From the NCBI GenBank assembly GCA_021613335.1, contig JAJTWR010000231.1:2082501-2146500 (forward strand): a stretch of 64,000 nucleotides of DNA, read 5' to 3'. This document shows, one piece after another, positions 55,890 through 64,000 of the stretch (position 1 is the stretch's first letter; every line of letters starts with the position of its first letter). The notes beneath the pieces were generated by a model. It was not told the DNA's origin, did no database searches, and worked only from the letters and a program-made list of their open reading frames with translations. Source of the stretch: Whitmania pigra. Its lineage: Eukaryota > Annelida > Clitellata > Hirudinida > Haemopidae. The position numbers were made by a program, and so were the translations under genes.

Positions 55890-55975
55890 TAGAGGGTGGA
55901 ACCTTCGCACAACTTGAAGAGATGACCTTAATTCTTTACTTCTAGATGAAAGTCGGTTCAAAGTCCGCAAAATAA
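55890..55975. repeat. Dispersed repeat, copy 3 (weak)
   Basis: CGCACAACTTGAAGAGATGACC parallels CGCACAACATGAGGAGATGACC in copy 1 (about 17021). Matches fade beyond AAAGTCCGC. Confidence 0.4.
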
Positions 55976-58339
55976 CGTCTTGTTGTATCAAAATAACACT
56001 CAGAATTTAGGCATGAAATTAAAAAAAAAACAAAAAAAGTTAATTATTTTAAAAGAACGACATTAAATAAAATCATTTTCTCAACGGACTTCGGCGATCA
56101 ACGCACAACTTTTAAGGTTTCCACATACATAGAATGACAATTAATTACAAATATCGATTGCTCATACGAGAATGAAATACTAACGCTTATAAATTTTAAT
56201 TTTCGAATATGTAATAAAGTTCATCTGTTTTCAAATAAATTTATTTGATTTCAAAAACTTTTCCTAGTGGCTGTTGAGAAGGCTGCGATAAATTAGAAGA
56301 AATTTCTATTAAATTCGTAACAAGATTAAGCAAGAATTTGGATTTACTGGTTAATCCTATCTTTAGAGTCACACCCGGTTATTCCAGAGAAATAAAAAAG
56401 CTACTAATTAAGATTTTGATTTTTTGCTTTAGGTCAGCTTTTTTACAAAAACTTTTGAACGGACGGTTTAGAAATGTCGGACATCGTTTGGTTGATGAAG
56501 CAGCGACGTGTTTTTTTTTTCAACACTCTGCCTGAATGGACATCTCAACAGGTTCTTCACATACATACTCCACACATACTCAGTAACTTTTCTCGTAATT
56601 TCAATTAGTGTGTTGTCGACGAAATGGTTGAAATTGATTGATGCTAAAAGCTCATGTTAATTTGACTAGAGAAAGAGAGCTCGCAAGAATCAATACTCTT
56701 GTAATGCTCATATTTTGCGGGCACTTTCTGAATCTGAATATGAATGTTCAAATGTGCTTACAACCAGCGTAAATTATTGGTTTTAAATGATTTTACGGAA
56801 CACTTAAAAATACCTAATGTTTATAATTAAAAATCAAGAAACAGAATACTAACTTTTTATTGTTCATTTTCATGGAGTCCGGAAAAAATATGTAATAAGC
56901 GATATTTAAAATAGGAATCAAATGATATTAACATCCTTGAGTAATATCTACATATCATCAACAAACGTCGTAATATTTTTAAGACATCCACAGTGAAAGC
57001 AGACGACAAACTGGAACAAAGATGGCACGAAATCTTTGCTTCGTTATTTATGCTTTCAAGCAGCCAACCAGGAGCTGTCTGTGGATAGTTGCCACACTTC
57101 TTGCTTGGCCTTGATTTCAATTTGCTTTTTCCTACATTTTGCCCTTATAATTAATGTATCATTATTTAAGATATTTAATAATAATCTATTAAAAATAACA
57201 TTTATCATCACAGTTAAAATTAATAACGGTGGACGGTTAACAGGAACAAAATTTATCAATTGATTTATGAGGCTAGAAATGTCTTACCTCTGAGATCATA
57301 TTGACATAAATCAGTGATTGACATGAATATAATAACAAGCCTGTGAAGCGGCGCACACGACTTTCTGGATAAAAATGATTCGAATGAAGAAAGGTGAAAA
57401 AGAAAAAACTGCTTAGTTACTGTATAACATATTTATTGAAGATTTAAAGATCCAAGATTATGCTCATTAACGATTAGCACATTAAAATTGTCGCGATTAG
57501 GTACAATGGACATTGACATTGCACAAGAAAACATAAATATTATATTTCCACTCACCAGATTGATGACATTCAAATCAAATGATTGCATTTAGATTCACGA
57601 ATCTATTTCTAAAAATTATATTAATTTCAATAAAATGAAATTGACTCATGTCTTCCTACTGCGCGAAAAATGTTGGCTATGTTATGATGCTGTGAAATGC
57701 TTTAACCTATCGATTTTTGGGTATCAAAATAAAGTGGCAGATACACTTGTTTTTGCTGTTTCCAACTTGTTGACTCCAAGCAGGTAGTTACTTTTATTAG
57801 GATGAGACAAAGCTTAATTTGAAATATTTAGGGTATCGGTCGCAAAGATTAAATACTTTAATGGTGCGAATATTTGAAAATCAGAAAATGTTTCTCCTTG
57901 TCGCTTTCCAAATCCAAAGAAACAAAAAATAAGAATTTGGGTCATAGCGAAACCTAGGATCATAATTCCAGTTCTTCATGTATCTTGATAGATCTTTCCG
58001 ATATTCTTGATATTCCAGATTAGAAACATAAGTAAGAGATTGGATTTTAAGATATTATAGAGTATGATTTTTGTGTGGTACGTTTGAATTTCTGTGGTTC
58101 ATTAAAATTCAGTCAAATGCAAAGGACCTAACAGATATTCATCCTACAATAGCCATTTTTACCGTAATTCTTTTATTACTCGACATTTGGCATTAAAATA
58201 TTTTTAGGACTTGACGCCCCGATGGTTAAACTAAACTGAATCTAGGCAAAAGTGAGAAAAGTATTTACTCTCGGTTAATTGCATTTTGTGTGTGAATATT
58301 TCAAAGGGTAGAAAGGGCAGGGTAACTTGGGCAATGTGA

Positions 58340-58700
58340 GAAGAATTTTCCTGATTAATCTAGACGTTTTGCAATCAGATCCACCATTTATATATCACCC
58401 CTATCCGGGGGCGTTTCCTGGCAGTGTAGACTGGATTGCGAAAACGACGCAACGACTGTTATTACCGAAGCGTGCAGGAATGCCACCCATTCAGCTAACT
58501 TTCACGCACAATATCGCATTAATGAGCCATAATTTGCGTGATCATCTTGGTCTCCCCTTAACGATGAATTCATAAAAGACTACCCAAATAAGGTGTATCT
58601 AGAACATTTCGACAGGGGAGGCCACACACTAGAACAATTTGACGGATTTAGGGGAGTGAAGGCACAGCTAAAAAGATTTTCGTCCCATATGGTAAATTAT
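58340..58700 (+). pseudogene. Frameshifted protein fragment of unknown origin
   Basis: One frame reads DPPFIYHPYPGAFPGSVDW, KTTQRLLLPKRAG and LGLPLTMNS-stop. In the next frame coding character seems to continue as LNDEFIKDYPNKVYLEHFD and RGGHTLEQFDGF. The RGGH motif recalls the C-terminal end of some alpha/beta hydrolases, but this is weak. No splice sites that would join the two frames were seen, so a decayed fragment is more likely than an exon. Confidence 0.3.
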
Positions 58701-58942
58701 AAAATTATTTTTATATTTTTAATTGTAAAAAAAATTAAACTTAATCTAATTAACAATTTTTATTTTATAATAGCTTTATTTTTTTTTTATATTTTCTAAA
58801 TCACTGACAGGGCCATGGCCTCCCCCACTGCACCTAAAGCATTTGCTAAGAATACAAAGTACTTTTTGCTGATTGGATTATCAAAGTATGGATGCCTCAA
58901 ATTTGAGCATATAAATTTGTTACATCTCAAAATAACTGCAAT

Positions 58943-59068
58943 GGTGCACCCGCATGGCCTAACGGTTAAGGCCGCGCCTCTCACGATGGCAGCGCGGATT
59001 CAAACCCCGTTGCAGGAGCACCGTCCTAATCATCTAGCTATGCAACGGATGTTAATAAAACATTACTG
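58943..59068 (+). mobile_element. Complete tRNA-derived SINE, family 1 (126 bp)
   Basis: The tRNA-like head has box A TGGCCTAACGG (58955-58965) and box B GATTCAAACCC (58997-59007). It is followed by a short body (CGTCCTAATCATCTAGCTAT) and an AT-rich tail. A perfect 12-bp duplication AATAACTGCAAT flanks it (58931-58942 and 59069-59080), which shows insertion by target-primed reverse transcription and suggests a fairly recent event. Related pieces lie at 53974 and about 61980. Confidence 0.85.
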
Positions 59069-59109
59069 AATAACTGCAATCAAAAGAAATAATCACTTGG
59101 ATCTAAGAT

Positions 59110-59115
59110 TTTATT
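59110..59115 (-). terminator. Polyadenylation signal AATAAA of eIF2-alpha (minus strand)
   Basis: TTTATT on the plus strand, about 90 bp beyond the eIF2-alpha stop codon. Confidence 0.6.
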
Positions 59116-59205
59116 CATAGAATGTTATTCATGCCTTAGAAGACTCAGTGGAATCTTCATATTCAACATGTAAAGTGCAAAGTTGTGATACTGGATGATA
59201 AGCAT

Positions 59206-60941
59206 TTAGTCATCATCTTCCTCAACATCATCTTCACCTTCCTCCTCATCATCATCTTCATCAACCTCTTTCTTCTTTTTCTTTCCATCGCCTTTCTCTT
59301 CCCCGTCATCACTAGTATCATCATCGTCGTCGTCGTCATCGTCGCCACTCACTTCTTCATTTTCCTTCCTCAGTCTCTCCATCTTTTCTGCCAACTCCTG
59401 TTCATCAATGTCTGACACAACCTTTGGCTGCATAAATCACCAAAAGAGAACATTAATGCTTAAAGAGATGACAACATATCAAATGATACTTTAAAACAAT
59501 GTATATTGGCAATCGAACATAAGATTCTTACAGCCATTTTGATGGAAAATATTCCTCCATCCTCCTTTGTAATCATATTCTTGATCAAGACCAGAGCCTC
59601 ATTCAATTTATCAATTCCTGAAGTCTTATCAAGTGTCTGAGTGGTGACCAGGTATACAGGTGAAGCAAGCAGATTAATCTGGAATGTAATGCATCAAAAT
59701 ATTACACAAAGGTTGATAATAATTATAACAATGTGTTTGCTGACTCACCTTAATTGGCAACTCCTCCGTAGAAAGTTCTTTACCAGCTCTGAGAGCATCT
59801 TTGATGGCAAAAATGCCTCGATAGCCATAGCACGAGACCTCAATTTCTGTGAGTTGGTAATAGTTTAGAAAAACAAGTGACCAAAGTGCACACACATGAT
59901 ATAATGTTAAATACATGTCATATTATTATGTTATTACATGTATTACATGTTGTACTAATGTCAGATTATAAAAAGATGTTAAAATGTGATAAATGAAAGC
60001 ATTGATCTACCAACCAGCTCTGATCTTTGCAGCCTGAGGAGTCAACTTCCTCTTAATGTCAGTCAACAGGATTTTCTTGGTTTCCTCATCGATGTCGCAT
60101 TCATTAAGTACATCAGGGTTCCTTGGTTGGATCAACAAAAACATAATTAACCATGTTTATGCAACACATTTTCACAATGGTTCTGAGTGCAAAATTTACA
60201 TAAATTATCAAAGATTAAGCACTTACACGACAGCATTTTTGAAGGCCTCATAAGCAGCACCTGGCTTCCCAAATTTCCTATCAAAATGCCATGCTGTCTT
60301 TTGGTAGAGATCTTCCAGTTGTGCATCAGTTTCAAAACCACGAAGTTGTGCCACATGAGTCAATATGCTGTTGACCTGACCAATACATAGACCACTTTAA
60401 ATTAACCAAATTATGCTTATAAATTTCTTGATGCTGAGGATGCAACCAAATATCATACTAACACATTTGGCTTTGGCAAACTTGTCTTCACATTTGGCAA
60501 CTTCTTCTGCTGAAACTCTTCTTTTTGATAAATCAATGTAACCTAAATTGCACAATTTTCTTAATTAACACAATGAACAAAATCTAGCAAGAATAATTTT
60601 TAAATGTAACCAAATTGTAAGAACATTAATGATCTTGAGAACTACAGACTAAAGTTTCTCATTATTTCAATTTGTTACTACCAGATTTCAACAATCTCAC
60701 CCTTTTCTTTGTCTACTCTGATGACAACAACACATTCCTCACGACCAATCCTGATTAGTTTGTTTATTGATCTTATTCTCCTCCTTGACAATTCACTTAG
60801 CAGGATCATGCCTTCAATCTTGTTGTATTCAAGCAGGTGCACATATGCTCCCATTTCAGCAATGGAAAGAACTGTGACTTTCACCACATCTTCAATTTCA
60901 GGATAGCGATGTTCATAGAATCTACAAGTGAGCGCTGGCAT
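59206..60941 (-). CDS. EIF2S1: Translation initiation factor eIF2 subunit alpha
   Basis: This is the regulatory subunit of eIF2, which brings initiator tRNA to the 40S ribosome. Start at 60941 ([20 protein letters not shown]), with the S1 domain ([20 protein letters not shown]). The regulatory phosphorylation site is present: [16 protein letters not shown], where the Ser before RRR is Ser51 of the mature numbering. Following exons: DLSKRRVS near 60.5 kb, ILTHVAQ and [17 protein letters not shown] near 60.3 kb, [10 protein letters not shown] near 60.0 kb, [20 protein letters not shown] near 59.8 kb, [13 protein letters not shown] near 59.65 kb, and the C-terminal exon starting [19 protein letters not shown]. 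The tail is unusually long and charged: nine Asp in a row, then KKKKK and a Glu/Asp-rich end at 59206. The gene is compact (about 1.7 kb, seven coding exons). A non-coding 5' exon is possible, since an intron-like boundary lies near 60970. Confidence 0.96.
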
Positions 60942-60969
60942 TTTGGATGTTCTTTGTCTAGCAAGATTA

Positions 60970-63108
60970 TTCTGAAATTAATTGATTAAAAAAGTTTTAT
61001 TAGTTGGTAGCTGAAACTTCTAGAGGCTGATTGAAGCATTGCAAACAAGTTTTGAATGTAAATGATTTGTACAAAGTCTGTTTATACATTTCCCAGCCAA
61101 AAATTTCCTAATGCAGTCCAAATCTTCCATCTTAAACACAATTTAGGATCGCGAGGGCTAACATATAAACCGTACATTTTCCTAAAATTTCACTCCAAAC
61201 TTAATATTGCTTAGTTCCAAAAATAAGATAAAACAAACCCCATGCCACCAATACAAACATAGCATTTAGTTAGCCTATAAAAAATTTCATCATAAATGGT
61301 ACATGGACTTGATCAATCATGGCGGCATCGGCACAAATTTCAAAGCGCGCATAGGAATATATAAACTATCTAAATAAACCAAAAATAACAAACTAACAAG
61401 CACTGAAATCTTACGAAAAATTAATTCCAAACAAGTCTATGATGCCACGAAAATGAACATGTGCACAAACTTTTCAACTTCCGATATTTTGATTAAAAGT
61501 TTTGCGTAGCATTCTAATTTATAAAAAAAATTAAAATTTACAAAATTTAATAATATTACATTAATATTAATCATTTTAAAATGTAGTTTTTGAAGGTATT
61601 TTCAATTTGTATTTATTAAACTAATTTCAAAGAGATTTCCAAATAAGTAGTGGCCATTGTGATTATCATAGCAGAAATCAATGATATACTTAAAAACTTG
61701 GCATTATTGAATAAAGATCTAATGTACTTAAGTGAAGTAAATGTCGAGACAAGAATAAAACTTTACATTTTTTAGTAAAGTCATATTCAAGGTTTGTATT
61801 TAATTTAAAGAAACTTAGAAATTATTACCACAAACTTTTTAATGAGGTAATATGCAGAAAAATTGATCAGAAGCATTTGACCAGGTTAAAATCTAAAATG
61901 TGAAAACTTTAAACGGACAGGGCGTGGCTAAGATCTAGCCGAAGTCTATATTAAAGTTGAGAGAATAACGACGTTATTTTCGTCCAAATCATCTAAGTTA
62001 TGCAACGGACTATAATCAAATAAATAAATAAATATAATAAACGACGTTATTTAAAATAAACAGTGTGATCAATAACAAAAAAGAAAAGTAAGGAAAAAGT
62101 ATGGTTTGAACCGTCTCTGCTAAGGATATCATTTCAACTTTTACCAGTGAGCAGGGATAGGGGGTTCGTACTTTCAATATAAAGCATGGTGATATAATGA
62201 TCCATTCTGTGCAGTTTTCGTGAAGGTCTAGATCGTGGTTTGATAAAAATTGGCTCTTAAAAATTGTTAACAATCAATCACAGCTTGGAGGTTCGAGCTT
62301 AATTTTATTATATTTGCATGTTCGTAAAAGGACGACCATTATGTTCGCAACAATTAGTGAGCTTCATAGTTATTTATTTTGTATGTCAATACAATGGTCA
62401 TCTAACAAAATGGCAATAACGGTTCAGAATTAAAGAATCGAACCCCCTTTCTCCTGTGAAAGCTTCTCCCCCTCTTAAACAGACATAATTTGAAAATTTT
62501 GCGAGATAAAAATAAAATCTTTAATTCTAGTTTTCAAACTTTTCCAGGTAATTTCTGACTTAATTAATAATATAGCGTTTGGATTCGCCACAAATAATGT
62601 CATGTATATTATTACTATGCTATGGCTAGGAATCCGGTGCAATTTGAAACATAAAATGAAGATATCAAAAGAGCTCCTTGGATATTTTTGCTTTTTATAA
62701 CAAAACTATAGCGGAGAGAAAGACCGACAAAAATAACAAAAGCGTCGATCATGAATGTTAGGGCATAATACATCCAACATGAACATCAAAACGACAGAAA
62801 AAAGCTAGGAATGTAAAGACAAGCTTTAAAAATAATGTTGTGCTTGAAATCACGTTATTTTTTGAGGATTCCAAAAATAAAGTCAGAAGGTAAATTGGTA
62901 CAGCTACAAGAAAATTAACCAAAGGAATTGGAGCACAAAGGTTCAGGCGATTCAGGTGAACAGAAATCTTGAATAAAAATGATAAGGTCATTTTGACAAA
63001 TAATAATAAATTAACCTCGATTTTTTCACATGATTCATAACTTTTTCGTTTCGGTTACGAGCGGGTGAGACAAAATTAACAAAGTGAAACTTAAATACAT
63101 GGAAATAT
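60970..63108. other. Intergenic region
   Basis: Contains the eIF2-alpha 5' flank. A SINE family 1 tail lies at about 61980-62040 (CGTCCAAATCATCTAAGTTA then TGCAACGGA), followed by an (AAAT)n tail. No exon was seen. Confidence 0.45.
61980..62040 (+). mobile_element. SINE family 1, 3' end fragment
   Basis: CGTCCAAATCATCTAAGTTA followed by TGCAACGGAC matches the body of the complete copy (59025-59055). It ends in AAATAAATAAATA. Confidence 0.6.
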
Positions 63109-64000
63109 TTAAAATAAATCAAATACGTAAAGAGACGTGGCTGCTACAAAGAGTTGCGATCTTTCAAGGTCTAAGAATATCCTTAGTGGACTTCTAATAC
63201 CAGCAATTCCAGGCTGGAGAATTTCTTTGACGAAGTTGAGAAATTTGTCCAAAACAACAATCCTATCATTTCCGGTGTCGCAAACAAAAATAAAACCTTC
63301 TGAATCACGTGCTAAATGAGATGGCCTATGCAATGCAAGACTAATATTCATTTGGCTGACTTTAGAATCAACAAATGTAAAAGCCTTGTTGTAACTAGAT
63401 ATTTTGGAACCCTTTTTGTCCGTTTTTATAAGATGATTATCTGAAGTGCTGCAGATGTACTGAAACTCAACATTTTCTTTATCGGATATCGCCAAAATGT
63501 GGGTTGCATTACCCAATGTGCCATTACCTCCAATAGTTGCAGATCGACTTTGTTCATTAGTGCTGATTTCATCCGAACTACTGCCGCTACTTCCAGTCCT
63601 ATTGGGGATAAGTAAGGTTTCTTTTTCTCTGATTAAATGAATCGTGTTGTGCTTAGTCTTCTTCCCGTTAAGTTCTCGAGCCTTGTTCTTGAAAGGACAT
63701 GTAGCTAAAGCGAAACCGGAAGGAGTCACTGATAACGTGGTGTAACAGTTTTTGGTCGAAATTTTCGTCACCTGTTTGGTCGGCAACTCAATTTTATGTA
63801 TGAACTTGTCCGACCACTCGGTGACGAACAAAACTTTGGATCTGTCAACAACTAAATCGTATGGATTTTTCATGTCCTTGACTTTAAAGGAGGAGGTCAT
63901 CTCAAGGGAATTCAAGTCAAAAAAGAAAATAGTCGAACAATTTGCCGTTACCACTGCCAGTTCGTTTTTAAACTTTGTGATGCCTCTGACTTCGTTTTTA
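63109..64000 (-). CDS. NHL-repeat protein, C-terminal part (runs off the window)
   Basis: One open frame covers the last 890 bases on the minus strand and continues beyond the right edge, so the true start is not in the window; the internal Met near 63954 should not be taken as the start. Beta-propeller-like repeats are visible: NPYDLVVDRSKVLFVTEWSD with KFIHKIEL; HRPSHLARDSEGFIFVCDTG with NDRIVVLDKFLNFV; SPLRIFLDLERSQLFVA. These are the NHL pattern (hydrophobic P..LA.D..G.I.V.D..N.RI). A Ser-rich linker (GSSGSSSDE) interrupts the middle. It ends at 63109 with TSLYVFDLF. NHL propellers occur in TRIM/Brat-type RNA-binding proteins and in secreted enzymes; which one this is cannot be said from this part. 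Confidence 0.75.
   Translation of the reverse strand, partial: KNEVRGITKFKNELAVVTANCSTIFFFDLNSLEMTSSFKVKDMKNPYDLVVDRSKVLFVTEWSDKFIHKIELPTKQVTKISTKNCYTTLSVTPSGFALATCPFKNKARELNGKKTKHNTIHLIREKETLLIPNRTGSSGSSSDEISTNEQSRSATIGGNGTLGNATHILAISDKENVEFQYICSTSDNHLIKTDKKGSKISSYNKAFTFVDSKVSQMNISLALHRPSHLARDSEGFIFVCDTGNDRIVVLDKFLNFVKEILQPGIAGIRSPLRIFLDLERSQLFVAATSLYVFDLF

Larger units (their letters stand above)
54046..58320. other. Gene-poor AT-rich region
   Basis: No exon-like sequence was recognised on either strand. Contains a weak third copy of the dispersed repeat (55890-55975) and a run of related GTACTTGTACCTGTACTC-type words near 54470-54560. Confidence 0.4.

Noticed and set aside
58943..59018. 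Possible functional tRNA gene
   Set aside because: Boxes A and B are good, but the acceptor and anticodon arms do not fold cleanly and the sequence is part of a SINE with target duplication.

Overview
This is an AT-rich animal nuclear sequence: genes are split by GT-AG introns, large introns carry long trinucleotide and pentanucleotide microsatellites, and several transposon families are present. Gene content (cohesin SA/STAG, a Cys-loop chloride channel of invertebrate type, DDX6/me31B, eIF2-alpha, pogo/pipsqueak-type genes, an NHL-repeat protein) fits a lophotrochozoan. An annelid such as a leech is my guess from overall character only. All exon models below were read by eye from splice sites, reading phase and remembered family conservation; no search was run.

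Layout. 0.67-8.4 kb, minus strand: a many-exon STAG/SA cohesin subunit. 8.4-13.2 kb: non-coding, with telomere-like repeats (10.5 kb), a pogo-like terminal-inverted-repeat element (10.69-11.22 kb) and a decayed LINE (11.58-12.5 kb). 13.28-16.65 kb and 18.33-23.88 kb, plus strand: two tandem paralogous genes that look like domesticated pogo-type transposases (pipsqueak-type DNA-binding domain kept, catalytic triad lost). 25.17-29.80 kb, plus strand: an eight-exon gene of unrecognised family with PSAP and PPPY motifs at its N terminus and four divergent repeat units; a 52-bp minisatellite sits in one intron. 32.62-35.27 kb, minus: DDX6/me31B RNA helicase. 38.98-52.86 kb, minus: a complete 12-exon anion-type Cys-loop receptor subunit (436 residues); its introns hold four big microsatellites, a LINE with a nested 367-bp inverted-repeat element, and a hAT relic. 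53.8-59.1 kb: SINE copies and a decayed coding fragment. 59.21-60.94 kb, minus: eIF2-alpha. 63.1-64.0 kb, minus: 3' part of an NHL-repeat protein running off the window.

There is no operon logic here. Most genes are independent housekeeping or neuronal genes. The most unusual part is 10.7-23.9 kb: a pogo-like non-autonomous element next to two catalytically dead pogo-derived genes that share a 104-bp stretch with a single mismatch inside otherwise diverged exons, which suggests gene conversion or unusual constraint.
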